Positions 50,703 through 59,750 of a stretch of DNA of 64,000 nucleotides are shown piece after piece. Each line of letters starts with the position of its first letter. Within the stretch, counting starts at the first letter, position 1. Origin of the DNA: Paeniglutamicibacter quisquiliarum (GTDB lineage: Bacteria; Actinomycetota; Actinomycetes; Actinomycetales; Micrococcaceae); contig NZ_JAHRED010000006.1 in the NCBI RefSeq assembly GCF_019084045.1, forward strand, positions 219,047 through 283,046, written 5' to 3'. A program made the translations under genes and the position numbers. The notes under the pieces are model-generated. The model saw only the letters and a list, made by a program, of their open reading frames with translations, did not search any database and had not been told where the DNA came from.

Positions 50703-51783
50703 GGGTGCCAGCCTGCTGGAAATCCACCAGCGGGCCATCGCCGAGTACGGGCAGCACATCCGCATCGTTTCGGCCGAGCGGGTCACCGTTGGCGGCATCG
50801 GCGGGTTCCTGGCCAAGTCGCACCTCGAGGCCATCATCGAGGTCCCTAACGAATACGCACCCGAGGGGCACGTGCTGGAACCCGGGGACGAACCGGCGCC
50901 GCAGCGAGCCATTGAGCCCGCTCCCAAACTCCGGTCCCCGAAGCACGGGTCATCAAAAGCCGTTGAGGAACCGGAAGCCGGCAGGCCAGCTTCCCCGGCA
51001 CCCGACTCCTTCATTTCCCCTGCCTTGACGCCCGATTCTCCGGCCGTGGCCGGCGGCATCGACGGGCTGCTGGCGCGAGCGGATGAGGCCGAGCTGCGTC
51101 TGGCCCCGCAGCTGCCGGTGTTCGCCGACCGGGGCACGCTGACGCCGCTGCCCGGGAGGCCCGACTTCGACCGCCTGCTGGACAGCCAGGCCTTCGCACT
51201 GGAACCCGCCACCGGCACCCGCGCCGCAGGCGGACCATCGCCCCGGTCCGGTGCGCCAAGGTCTCCGGCAGGGCATACTGCGGCGCCGGGCACCGACATC
51301 GTTCCCTCTCCGCTGGCCGGCCCCGGGGACCTGGTTGTGGTGATCGGACTCTGGGGAGATGCCGGCATGGGAGCCGGCGAACTCGACGAGGGCACTGCGC
51401 TGCGGCGCAATGCCGGGGAGCTGGCCCAGAAGTTCGATACTCAGGCCCTGGCCCGCAGGCCGATCCTTGACCGGCGCGGCATCCTGCGCGCCCGTGCCAC
51501 CGCGGTGGCCGACGGCGTCCCGCTGCTGGTTTCCGTGGCCATCAATCCGCTGCTGGCGCTGCCGGCGCAGCTGCATTTGCTGGAGGTGCTGGCGCCCGAC
51601 CAACTCTGGGTGGCGGTGGATGCCGGGCGCAAGGCCGAGGACAGCGCCGCCTGGGTCCAGGCCGTCGCGAAGGCGTGCGGGATCTACGGGGTGGTCTCCC
51701 TGCATGCCGAGGAGACCCTGTCCCCGGAAACTGTCTGGGAGCTGGGGTTCCCGGTGCTTGAGACCAGGGACCCGGGCGCCTAG
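50686..51783 (+). CDS. FlhF-like protein with a degenerate SRP-type GTPase domain
   Basis: 365 residues directly after flhA, where flhF usually lies. The N-terminus MRFQLEGASLLEIHQRAIAEYGQHIRIVSAERVTVGGIGGFLAK resembles the FlhF B-domain (a helix, then a predicted ..VG.. strand). A disordered linker (about 65-170) leads to a C-terminal domain whose order of strands follows SRP GTPases, but the P-loop (GxxGxGKTT) is GLWGDAGMGAGE, and TKLDE is SLHAEE. The strand PDQLWVAVDAG and the closing ELGFPVLETRDPGA fit the G-domain. It cannot bind GTP in the usual way. It may still mark the flagellar site. Confidence 0.6.
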   Translation: MRFQLEGASLLEIHQRAIAEYGQHIRIVSAERVTVGGIGGFLAKSHLEAIIEVPNEYAPEGHVLEPGDEPAPQRAIEPAPKLRSPKHGSSKAVEEPEAGRPASPAPDSFISPALTPDSPAVAGGIDGLLARADEAELRLAPQLPVFADRGTLTPLPGRPDFDRLLDSQAFALEPATGTRAAGGPSPRSGAPRSPAGHTAAPGTDIVPSPLAGPGDLVVVIGLWGDAGMGAGELDEGTALRRNAGELAQKFDTQALARRPILDRRGILRARATAVADGVPLLVSVAINPLLALPAQLHLLEVLAPDQLWVAVDAGRKAEDSAAWVQAVAKACGIYGVVSLHAEETLSPETVWELGFPVLETRDPGA

Positions 51784-51826
51784 TCCCATGGGGGCCGGCA
51801 ACCCGGCACGACGATACTCCGGGCCA

Positions 51827-53542
51827 TCAGGCCAGGGCCGGCTCCACGGGCAGGGTGACGTTCATGCTGGTGCCCTCCCCGGGTGTGCTGGTGCACTGGA
51901 TGCGTCCGCCGTGCCGGTCCACGATGGCCTTGGCGATGGAGAGCCCCAGGCCGGTGCCGGGGATGGCGGCATCACGCACCTCGTTGCTCCTGAAGAACTT
52001 GTCGAAGACGCGGGGCACGTCGTGGGGAGATATCCCGAGACCCGAGTCGCTGACTTCAAGGATCGCTTCGCGGCCGTTCGAGGTCGCGGTGACGCGGATT
52101 TCGCCGCCGTCCGGTGAGTACTTGATGGCATTGGAAATGAGGTTGTCCACCACCTGGGCGATCCGCGCCGGATCCGCATGCGCCCACAGCGGGGAGGGAA
52201 AGTCAGTCACGATCGAGACCTTCGCTGCTTGTGCCTGCGGCCTGACGGCCCCGACGCAGGACTGGACCAGCCCGGCGAGGTCGGTCTTCCGGGGATGGAT
52301 GGTGGTTGCAGCAGAGGCAGAGAGCAGCAGGTCCGAGACCATGTCGAGCAGGCGTTCGGCGCTGTGGTGGGAGTACCGAAGGTATTGGGCCATGCTGCCC
52401 AGGGAGGCCGCGGCGTCGATGTCCAGCTGGTCGAGCACCAGCTCCAGGTTTCCGAGAATCGAGGTCAGTGGCGCGCGCAGGTCGTGGGAAACGTTGGCAA
52501 TCAATTCATCCTTGGCCGAGACCGCCTCGTAGAGGCCTGTCACGTCGCTGAAGGCGATCACGGCCCCGCCGAAGCCTCCGTCCTGTCCGCGCATGCTCCG
52601 GGCCGCCGTGCCGAGCGCCCGCTGTTCATTTCCCGTCCCCGTCCACACCACGTAGTCGCCGAATTCCTCGCCATTCACTGCCCTGCGGATCGGGTGTTTG
52701 TCCTCAGCCAGGACCGCCTCCCGATCCTGGCCCAGCAGCACCAACCCCTCTTCCTCAGGTGCGTGCGCGGCGGTGCTCGGGGTCAATTGCCGGAGCCATT
52801 CGTTGGAGAGGATGGTTTTTCCTTCGGCATCAACGGCCACGATGCCCACGTCCACGGTGTCAAGGACGGTGCCCAGCAGCCGTTCACGTTCGATGCTGGA
52901 ATTCAACAGCTCCCGCAATTCCCTGTCTTGCTGCTCCAATTGCCGTTGCTGCAGGGCCACGTTGCCCGCCACCGAACGGATGGCCAGGGAAACGGCCAAA
53001 AGCATCAAGGGCAACAGGAACATGCTGGTCAGCTGGGCCCCCGTCGCACCAGAGAGCAAGGGGACGCGCGCGGCAATGATGACCAGGGGGCCCACGAAAC
53101 TGATGATGGTCACGGCCCAGGGAAACATGCCCGAGACCGACAACCAGATGACAGGAAACACTGCAAGTGCCGCCAGACCCCGCAGGATGTCCGAGGCCCC
53201 GTTGTGCAACAACCCGATGACGACCAGGTCGCAGACCGGGATGAGCAGCGGGGCACCGATTGGAAGCCGTTCCCAGGGAACCAGCCACGCCGCAAGGATG
53301 AGCAAGGCGTGCCCGGCCAACCCGACGATGACGAATTCTCGCTCCAGCAGGATGGGCGAGGAGACTGTCGCGGCAATCATGGCGAAAGCGAGCACCACGG
53401 TCAGCGGCAAATGGCAAAGGCCGATGCGAGCCCGCGGCCCGAGCCGACGCAGATGGAAGAGCAGTTTCGTCGGTTGAAGGGAATCGGGGATTCCCGCCCT
53501 AACGGAAGATCGACCATTCATGCCCGCGCCTGCATATCGCAT
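51827..53542 (-). CDS. Membrane histidine kinase with PAS domain
   Basis: 571 residues. About six membrane helices lie between 40 and 195 (LPLTVVLAFAMIAATV, IVGLAGHALLILAAWLV, PLLIPVCDLVVIGLL, LAALAVFPVIWLSV, AVTIISFVGPLVIIAA, MFLLPLMLLAVSLAI). A PAS domain (LLGTVLDTVDVGIVAVDAEGKTILSNEWL) follows, then HisKA with His353 (ELIANVSHDLRAPLTSILGNLE), and HATPase_c (QVVDNLISNAIKYSPDGGEI, VSDSGLGISPHDVPRVFDKFFR, GTGLGLSIAKAIVDRHGG). No ribosome-binding site at ATG 53542; ATG 53521 is possible. It points away from its likely response regulator. Confidence 0.93.
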   Translation of the reverse strand: MRYAGAGMNGRSSVRAGIPDSLQPTKLLFHLRRLGPRARIGLCHLPLTVVLAFAMIAATVSSPILLEREFVIVGLAGHALLILAAWLVPWERLPIGAPLLIPVCDLVVIGLLHNGASDILRGLAALAVFPVIWLSVSGMFPWAVTIISFVGPLVIIAARVPLLSGATGAQLTSMFLLPLMLLAVSLAIRSVAGNVALQQRQLEQQDRELRELLNSSIERERLLGTVLDTVDVGIVAVDAEGKTILSNEWLRQLTPSTAAHAPEEEGLVLLGQDREAVLAEDKHPIRRAVNGEEFGDYVVWTGTGNEQRALGTAARSMRGQDGGFGGAVIAFSDVTGLYEAVSAKDELIANVSHDLRAPLTSILGNLELVLDQLDIDAAASLGSMAQYLRYSHHSAERLLDMVSDLLLSASAATTIHPRKTDLAGLVQSCVGAVRPQAQAAKVSIVTDFPSPLWAHADPARIAQVVDNLISNAIKYSPDGGEIRVTATSNGREAILEVSDSGLGISPHDVPRVFDKFFRSNEVRDAAIPGTGLGLSIAKAIVDRHGGRIQCTSTPGEGTSMNVTLPVEPALA

Positions 53543-53724
53543 AAAACCATAGTGCCACCATGAACTCGCGATCCGGCATAATTCCCCGCCTCGGTCCGAT
53601 GCTTCTCCGTCGGCCTAACCTGCATACCACTTGTAGTTTCAGGAATCGACTGGTAAGTCTTGAGGATAGCCAGTGGGGAGGTGAATTCGTATTCGGGTTT
53701 CACAAACGGCAGAGGACACTGACG
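53543..53724. other. Divergent spacer between kinase and regulator
   Basis: 182 bases holding both promoters. The frame of the regulator is open upstream to 53560, but the receiver domain starts at 53725 and AGAGGA lies ahead of that ATG, so I treat this part as non-coding. No sigma-28 site. Confidence 0.5.
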
Positions 53725-54516
53725 ATGAATCAAGGGACCGTCGTGGTCATTGAGGATGACGCCGACGTCCGGAACCTCGTGGTCGCGGTACTGCGGCAGT
53801 CCGGGTTCGAGGTGGTCGCGGCGGCCACCGGGCTCGAAGGCGTGGAAACGGTCAGGGAAAAGGAACCGGTCGTCGTGACCCTGGATCTTGGCCTGCCGGA
53901 TATCGACGGCCATGAGGTGTTACGCCGCATCCGCCAGTTCAGCGACTGCTACGTCATCATGTTGACTGGCAGGGACGATGAGGCGGACACCTTGACCGCG
54001 TTGCATGCCGGTGCCGATGACTACCTGACGAAGCCGTTTCGACCGCGGGAACTACGTGCCCGGGTTGGGGTACTGTTGCGCCGTCCGCGTTCAGGGACCC
54101 CAGCGCCTGAACCCCACGGCACAACGTCCGAACCCCATGGCCCAGCGGCGGATACCCCGGCCAGGAAGCGGTTGACACTGCGCCATGGTGGCTTGGTCCT
54201 TGACAGCGAAGCGCGGACCGCGAGGCTGTCCGACGCCGAGCTCTCCCTGACCAGGAGCGAGTTTGATCTCCTGCAAGACTTGATGCGCAACGTCGGCACT
54301 GTACGGACCAAGGCCGATTTGGTTCATGTCGTCCGCGGCGAGATGCCGCGCGACGGCGGACGCGGATATGTCAGCGATGTGGACGAACGCGCGATCGAAG
54401 TGCACATCGGAAACTTGCGCCGGAAACTTCGCGAGAATGCCCGAAGCCCTCAGTGGCTGCTGACGGTGCGTGGAGTTGGCTACCGCTTGGCGGCACCCAA
54501 GCCGGAGAGGGAATGA
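53725..54516 (+). CDS. OmpR-family response regulator
   Basis: 263 residues. Receiver domain (about 1-120) with acidic pocket EDD (10-12), phosphorylation site Asp54 (VVVTLDLGLPDIDG), Thr and Lys switch residues (VIMLTGRDDE, DDYLTKPFRPREL). A Pro-rich linker leads to a winged-helix DNA-binding domain (LSLTRSEFDLLQDLMRNVGTVRTKADLVHVV ... VDERAIEVHIGNLRRKLRENARSPQWLLTVRGVGYRL). It is divergent from the kinase and converges on the Hpt-like gene, seven bases away. Confidence 0.94.
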   Translation: MNQGTVVVIEDDADVRNLVVAVLRQSGFEVVAAATGLEGVETVREKEPVVVTLDLGLPDIDGHEVLRRIRQFSDCYVIMLTGRDDEADTLTALHAGADDYLTKPFRPRELRARVGVLLRRPRSGTPAPEPHGTTSEPHGPAADTPARKRLTLRHGGLVLDSEARTARLSDAELSLTRSEFDLLQDLMRNVGTVRTKADLVHVVRGEMPRDGGRGYVSDVDERAIEVHIGNLRRKLRENARSPQWLLTVRGVGYRLAAPKPERE

Positions 54517-54523
54517 TCGACAC

Positions 54524-54910
54524 CTAGCCCTGTTCCCTCGGCTTGATGTACTGCTCCTGCAGCTCCTGCAGGGTCTGCTGGCCGCAAACCTCCAGACCAG
54601 GCAATAAATCGACGGCTGTCGCTCCATCGCCGCGTTTGACGGCTTCCCCCAGTTCCCGCGCGTCCCCTGCGAGGCGCACGGCTCCCGCCATGGAAGCGGC
54701 CGTCTTCAGGCTCAGCAGGGCATCCAGCGCGGTATCCGGATCAAGGGGATCCAGTGCCTGGGCCAACCGTTCATAACGCGATTCCCACAGATCCACGAAG
54801 TCGTGCACGAAGCCCAAGACAATCGAAAGGTCGTCGACCTGCTGCTCGAGCTCCCGGAGAACCGCAAAATCCACCAGGGGCTGGCCGTTCGGTGATGGCA
54901 ACGTGGACAT
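54524..54910 (-). CDS. Hpt-fold protein without the phosphoacceptor histidine
   Basis: 128 residues, helical. VLRELEQQVDDLSIVLGFVHDFVDLWESRYERLAQAL, then LSLKTAASMAGAVRLAGDARELGEAVKRGD. This matches the Hpt four-helix pattern in which H-x-L-K-G-x-(A/S) carries the phosphorylated His, but the His is Leu here (LLSLKTAA). So it is unlikely to relay phosphate, though it may bind the receiver. Start at ATG 54910 by family length; ATG 54985 would add 25 residues. Next to a two-component pair, which suggests a link. Confidence 0.65.
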   Translation of the reverse strand: MSTLPSPNGQPLVDFAVLRELEQQVDDLSIVLGFVHDFVDLWESRYERLAQALDPLDPDTALDALLSLKTAASMAGAVRLAGDARELGEAVKRGDGATAVDLLPGLEVCGQQTLQELQEQYIKPREQG

Positions 54911-55199
54911 TGGCGAGTCTTCTCTGGCGACCCCTGCCATGGTGTCGGTTGGGCCCATGAGCGGGGCGGTGGGCGGAGTGTGCATTGCCTTAGGATATCC
55001 GCTTGGACTGGGCAAGATAAGGGAAAATCCGGAGAACCGGGACAATCTGCGTGAATCCTGCGTTTGGCAACGGGCCAAGACGTCGTAAACGCCGTTAAAG
55101 ATCGTCTGATCTGTGGTTGGAGACAATGGCCGTTGGCCCGCGGGAGCGTTAGCGCGGTCCACTCGGGGTGGAGATGACATGAGGGGGCCTTCCGTGGGG
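54911..55199. other. Spacer between the Hpt-like gene and tadC
   Basis: 289 bases. It holds the promoter side of the Hpt-like gene and the region behind tadC. No further gene and no strong terminator was seen. Confidence 0.4.
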
Positions 55200-56081
55200 T
55201 CATTGCCCGCTGAACGTTGCGATGGCATTGATCACCGCCGGTCCAAGGATGGCGATGAAGAGAACGGGAAATATGAAGAACAGGAGCGGGAACAGGATCT
55301 TGACCGGCAACTTCATGGCCTTCTCCTCCGCACGTTGCCGCCGCTTCACGCGCATGACCTTGGCTTGCACCCGCAGAACCTGGCTGATGGCGATGCCGTA
55401 TGCATCCGCCTGGACGACCGCCTGGACAAAGCTGCGCAATTCGGGGACGTTGGTTCGCTGGGCGAGGGCCGTGTACGCCTCCCGGCGTGAGCGGCCGACC
55501 TGCATGTCCTGCAGCGTGCGGATTAATTCCTGCGCCAAGGGTCCCCGGCCGTTTTCACCGGCTCGGGACACGGCGCCCTCGAACCCGAGGCCCGCCTCAA
55601 CGCTGATCAGCATCTGGTCGAGCGTATTGGGCAGTTCAAGCTGCAATTCCTGTTGCCGTTTCTGGCCGTTGCTGATCAACAGCAGGTCGGGGATGAAGTA
55701 TGCAGCGACGAAGACCCCAAGTCCCATGACCTTCATGACCGGGTGCGGATCCAGGCCGAAAAGGAACCCGAGTACCGCGCCGGCCAACGCCAGTGCGGGT
55801 TTCACTGCCAGGAGGCGGTCAAGTGGCATGGAGGTCGGGCGCCCGGCCAGGGAGAGCAGCTTGTCGAGTCGGCGAACATACGCCTCGGGAGTGAGGCGCC
55901 TGCCGATCCGCACCAGCAGGCCGGTATCGGGCCGGGCAGCGGTTTCCTCCAGGTCGTGGCCGCGGCGCAGGTTCTCCCTGCTGGCGGCCTGGCCCTTGCG
56001 GTCCACGGAGAAGAACGCGAGACCGAGGTAGAGCATGGCGAAGCCGACCAGCAACGCGCCGGCGGTGACGATGAGTGGCAT
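55200..56081 (-). CDS. tadC: Flp pilus platform protein TadC
   Basis: 293 residues of the type II secretion F-domain family. Membrane helices at the N-terminus (LIVTAGALLVGFAMLYLGLAFF), in the middle (ALALAGAVLGFLFGL, VMGLGVFVAAYFIPDLLLI) and at the end (ILFPLLFFIFPVLFIAILGPAVI) enclose the cytoplasmic F domain (LPNTLDQMLISVEAGLGFEGAVSRAGENGRGPLAQELIRTLQDMQVGRSRREAYTALAQRTNVPELRSFVQAVVQADAYGI). Last gene of the tad locus, 10 bases from tadB. Confidence 0.92.
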   Translation of the reverse strand: MPLIVTAGALLVGFAMLYLGLAFFSVDRKGQAASRENLRRGHDLEETAARPDTGLLVRIGRRLTPEAYVRRLDKLLSLAGRPTSMPLDRLLAVKPALALAGAVLGFLFGLDPHPVMKVMGLGVFVAAYFIPDLLLISNGQKRQQELQLELPNTLDQMLISVEAGLGFEGAVSRAGENGRGPLAQELIRTLQDMQVGRSRREAYTALAQRTNVPELRSFVQAVVQADAYGIAISQVLRVQAKVMRVKRRQRAEEKAMKLPVKILFPLLFFIFPVLFIAILGPAVINAIATFSGQ

Positions 56082-56091
56082 TTTCCGGTCC

Positions 56092-57018
56092 TCAGAACTT
56101 CAAGTCGATGATCTTGCGCATCCACAGCCCGCCGACGGTCATGAGGACGACGGAGGCGCCCATCATGACCCAGCCCAGGGGCTGGGTGAACATCGGGGTC
56201 ATGTAGCCGGGGCTGATGACCATGAGCATGGCTATGATGCCCACGGGCATGGCCATGAGGATGTAGGCCGAGAACTTGCCCTCGGCGGCAAGGGAAGCGA
56301 TCTGTCCCTTGATTTCGCTGCGTTCGCGGATCGTTTCATTGACCTGGTCCAGCACCTCGGCCAGGTTTCCGCCGACCTCGCGGTTGATTTGCACGGCTTG
56401 GGCGATCCACCGGAAGTCCTCGCTTTGCATGCGGGTGGCGGCGTCGTTCAGCGAGGCCAGCAGGTCCCTGCCCAGGCTGGTTTCCGAGACGATGCGTCGC
56501 ATCTCCTCTGACGTCGGGGCCGGGGACTCCAGGGCTGCGGCGTCCATGGCGCGCAGGATGCTGTGCCCCGCGCGCAGGCTGCCGGAGAGCAATTGCAGGG
56601 TGTCCACCAATTGCTCGCCGAATCCGTGGCGGCGCTTAGCGGTGCGACGCTGCAGGTACACGTGCCCGAGCGCCGGGACCAGCAGGAAAAAGAGCACGCC
56701 CAGTCCGGGCCCGGCAAGCAGCATGCCCAGCACCATGGCGACGAGCGCGGCGGAGGCCATGAGCACCAGGAACTCGCTTTGGCGCAGACGCAGCCCGGCG
56801 CTTTCCAGCGCCTCGCTGCTGAAGATCCGCAGCTTGCGCCCGGCGAGCAGGGCCTCGAGGAATCCGGTGGTTCCGCCGGCAAGCCGGGAGAGCTGCGTGG
56901 TGGGTGAGACGTCGACGGGGGCACGGCGATCCACGGCGACCCGTGCCGGGCGAAACGTGAAACCCAGGGCCAGGCCCAGAGCCAGCAGCATCAGGGCCAA
57001 TCCGATCAATAATTCCAT
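56092..57018 (-). CDS. tadB: Flp pilus platform protein TadB
   Basis: 308 residues, second F-domain platform protein. N-terminal helix (LLIGLALMLLALGLALGFTF), F domain (FGEQLVDTLQLLSGSLRAGHSILRAMDAAALESPAPTSEEMRRIVSETSLGRDLLASLNDAATRM; AVQINREVGGNLAEVLDQVNETIRER) and C-terminal helices. It pairs with TadC in the inner membrane under the TadA motor. Nine bases behind tadA. Confidence 0.92.
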   Translation of the reverse strand: MELLIGLALMLLALGLALGFTFRPARVAVDRRAPVDVSPTTQLSRLAGGTTGFLEALLAGRKLRIFSSEALESAGLRLRQSEFLVLMASAALVAMVLGMLLAGPGLGVLFFLLVPALGHVYLQRRTAKRRHGFGEQLVDTLQLLSGSLRAGHSILRAMDAAALESPAPTSEEMRRIVSETSLGRDLLASLNDAATRMQSEDFRWIAQAVQINREVGGNLAEVLDQVNETIRERSEIKGQIASLAAEGKFSAYILMAMPVGIIAMLMVISPGYMTPMFTQPLGWVMMGASVVLMTVGGLWMRKIIDLKF

Positions 57019-57027
57019 CTCGCCCTC

Positions 57028-58554
57028 CTAGGCGTTGGCGACGGCGTGTTGCCGGCCGGCAAAGACGGCAGGCGAAACCTGGATGCCCATGTCCTGGAAC
57101 CTGTCCATGAACGTGGGCCGAATGCCGGTGGGGACCGGCGTGCCGCGGAAGCGCCCGTCATCGTCAACGCCGGCGGCGAAGTCGAAGACGAAGGCATCCT
57201 GCAGCGTGACGATGTCGCCCTCCATGCCCTGGACCTCTGTCACGTGCGTGATCCGCCGAGTGCCGTCGCGTAACCGGGAGATCTGGATGATCAGGTGCAC
57301 TGCGGAGGCGATCTGTTCGCGGATGGCGCGCAGGGGAAGATCCATGCCTGCCATCAGGACCAGGGTCTCCAGCCGGGCGATGGCGTCGCGGGGCGAGTTC
57401 GAGTGCACCGTGGAGAGCGAGCCGTCGTGGCCGGTGTTCATGGCCTGGAGCATGTCCAGGGATTCGCCGCCACGGACCTCGCCCACCACGATCCGGTCCG
57501 GGCGCATGCGCAGGGAGTTGCGCAGCAGTTCGCGGATGGTCACTTCGCCTTTTCCTTCCGTGTTGGGTGGGCGGCTTTCCAGGCGCACGACGTGGTCCTG
57601 CTGGATCTGGAGTTCGACGGCATCCTCGATGGTGACGATGCGATCGGTTTCGGGCAGAAAGGAGGAAAGCACGTTGAGCAGCGTGGTCTTGCCCGTGCCG
57701 GTGCCTCCGGAGACGATGATGTTCAGTTTCGCCTTGACGCAGGCATTGAGCAGTTCCGCCATCGCCGGGGTCAGCGTCCCGAAGCGGATCAGGTCCTGCA
57801 CCGTCAGCGGGATCTTGCTGAACTTTCGGATGGTCAGGGAGGAACCGCCCACTGCCAGCGGCGGAATGATCGCGTTGACACGCGACCCGTCCTCCAGGCG
57901 GGCATCGACCAGCGGCGAGGACTCGTCGATGCGACGTCCCACCTTGGCGACGATGCGCTCGATCACCTTGCGCAGGTGCTCCTCGGAGCTGAAGCGCGAG
58001 TCGCTGAGGACCAGCTTGCCCTTGCGCTCCACGTAGATCCTGTCCATGCGGTTGACCATGATCTCGGTGACGTCCTCGTCCTCCAGGAACTGCTGCAGCG
58101 GACCGTAGCCCAGCACGTCGTTGGCCACGTCGTTGATCAGGCGTGAGCGTTCGGCGGGGGAGAGCGGGACCTTCTCCGCGTCAATGACCTGGACCAGTTC
58201 CTCGCGGGCGCTGGCGCGCAGGTCCTCCTCGGTCAGCGTGGAATCGTTGAAGCGGCTTCCCATGCGTTCGAACAGTGCCTTGGCGGCACGCTGCTTCAGC
58301 CCTGCATAGGCATCCACCGGGTGGGTGATCGCTGACTTCGCGTTCGTCGAACCCGCGACCGGTGCATGCGCAGCCGGCTTGTAGATGTCCGAGGGCACGA
58401 GGGAGGGCATGACCGTTTTGGCTTCGGGCATGACAACGGAAGCCGCCTTGGGCAAGGCGGTGTCCAGGCGTTGGCTTGCCGCATGGCGGGCGCCGGAGGC
58501 ACGATTCGACGGCGCAGCGTTTTCCGCGGCGCTGAGTCGCTCGGAGAGTTTCAT
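57028..58554 (-). CDS. tadA: Flp pilus assembly ATPase TadA/CpaF
   Basis: 508 residues, the motor for Flp pilus assembly and possibly retraction. A ~90-residue disordered N-terminus comes first, then the N-domain (YGPLQQFLEDEDVTEIMVNRMDRIYVERKGKL), Walker A at 283-291 (IIVSGGTGTGKTTLLNVLSS), the Asp box (IVTIEDAVELQI), and Walker B region (LRMRPDRIVVGEVRGGESLDMLQAMNTGHDGSLSTVHSNS). The ATG at 58554 overlaps the tadZ stop (ATGA); the frame goes to 58602 but without support. Confidence 0.95.
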   Translation of the reverse strand: MKLSERLSAAENAAPSNRASGARHAASQRLDTALPKAASVVMPEAKTVMPSLVPSDIYKPAAHAPVAGSTNAKSAITHPVDAYAGLKQRAAKALFERMGSRFNDSTLTEEDLRASAREELVQVIDAEKVPLSPAERSRLINDVANDVLGYGPLQQFLEDEDVTEIMVNRMDRIYVERKGKLVLSDSRFSSEEHLRKVIERIVAKVGRRIDESSPLVDARLEDGSRVNAIIPPLAVGGSSLTIRKFSKIPLTVQDLIRFGTLTPAMAELLNACVKAKLNIIVSGGTGTGKTTLLNVLSSFLPETDRIVTIEDAVELQIQQDHVVRLESRPPNTEGKGEVTIRELLRNSLRMRPDRIVVGEVRGGESLDMLQAMNTGHDGSLSTVHSNSPRDAIARLETLVLMAGMDLPLRAIREQIASAVHLIIQISRLRDGTRRITHVTEVQGMEGDIVTLQDAFVFDFAAGVDDDGRFRGTPVPTGIRPTFMDRFQDMGIQVSPAVFAGRQHAVANA

Positions 58555-59750
58555 CGGACAACCACCCTTCGGTGCAGCTTGCGGGCGGGCCGGAGGCGCC
58601 ATTGCGGGTCGAAGCGCCGGGCCAGGTGGGCGAAGCCCTTGACCGCGCGGTCGGACTTGGATTCCTGGAGCACCGGGATGCCGCGGTTCGTGGAGAATGC
58701 CACGGTCCGCGAACGGGGGATGCTCACGTCAACCGGGGCACCGATCCAGGTCTCAATGTCCCCGATGGTCAGCCCCGTCTTGGGGTCGGCCATGTTCAGC
58801 ACCACGTGGCGGGTTTCCGGGAGGATGTCCAGCTTCTTGAGCACATCGAGCCCGGTGCGTAGTCCGCGCACGCTGGGCACGTCCATGCCGCTGACCCACA
58901 CGGCGTCGGTGCAGCGTTCCATGGCGGTCAGGGCGAGCTCGGTGAGTCCGGGGGCGCTGTCCACGATGACGTATTCAAATTCCGCGGAGAGCTGGTCGAG
59001 CAGGCGCTCGATGTGCGCGCTGGTGACGTGGTCCGCGTCGGCGGGGTCCTTCGGGGCGCACAGCGCGTAGAGCCCGGCGGGGTGGACGGTCAAAAAGGCC
59101 TTGAGCACCAGGGTGTCCTGGCTCGCCGAGAAGGACACGGCGTCCATCACGGTGTGCTCGGGATCCAGCGACAGCGCGGAGGCGACGTCGCCGAATTGCA
59201 GGTCCAGGTCGACGATGACGACGCCCATGGGCGCGATCTTGCCCAGGCCCACGGCGATGTTGGTGGCCACGGTGGTCTTGCCCACGCCTCCCTTGGGGGA
59301 GAACACGCCAATCACCTGGCCCCGCTTCTCCTGCGATTCTGCGCTCGCCGGCTGCTGGTGGCGGCTGCGTGCCGAATGGGCCTGGCAGGCGCGGTCAAGC
59401 ACGGATGCGACCTGGGCGATGTCCGCCGAGGGTGCGAGGACGTCGCGGATCCCGGCGCGCATGGCATGGACCACGAGTTCGGGGTCGTAGTCGGCGGCGA
59501 GGACGACGCTGATTTCCGGGCACTGGACATCGAAGACGGTGGCCAGGCGAAGGGCCTCGTCGGCGGGGATGCCGGGACCCAGGATCAGGACCTCGGGTGC
59601 CTGTTTCAGGGAGTCCAGCAATTGCCGGGGGTCGGTGGGCACGCTGGTGGTCAGGAAGGAGCGCACCTCCCCGTGCAGGCCGCCTTGGACGGCGGCGCGG
59701 ATGAGCTGGTCAAACTGGGCATCCGGGGAGATCAGGACGAAGCGGCTCAC
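58551..59750 (-). CDS. tadZ: Flp pilus localisation ATPase TadZ/CpaE
   Basis: 399 residues. The first ~130 form a receiver-like domain with no clear phospho-Asp motif; then a MinD/ParA ATPase: FSPKGGVGKTTVATNIAVGLG (deviant Walker A), VVIVDLDLQFGDVASALSLDPEHTVMD, YVIVDSAPGLTELALTAME. It places the pilus machine at a given cell site. GTG/ATG start overlaps cpaB by four bases. The same fold as septum-site (Ssd) proteins of actinobacteria, but the tad neighbours settle the role. Confidence 0.9.
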   Translation of the reverse strand: MSRFVLISPDAQFDQLIRAAVQGGLHGEVRSFLTTSVPTDPRQLLDSLKQAPEVLILGPGIPADEALRLATVFDVQCPEISVVLAADYDPELVVHAMRAGIRDVLAPSADIAQVASVLDRACQAHSARSRHQQPASAESQEKRGQVIGVFSPKGGVGKTTVATNIAVGLGKIAPMGVVIVDLDLQFGDVASALSLDPEHTVMDAVSFSASQDTLVLKAFLTVHPAGLYALCAPKDPADADHVTSAHIERLLDQLSAEFEYVIVDSAPGLTELALTAMERCTDAVWVSGMDVPSVRGLRTGLDVLKKLDILPETRHVVLNMADPKTGLTIGDIETWIGAPVDVSIPRSRTVAFSTNRGIPVLQESKSDRAVKGFAHLARRFDPQWRLRPARKLHRRVVVR

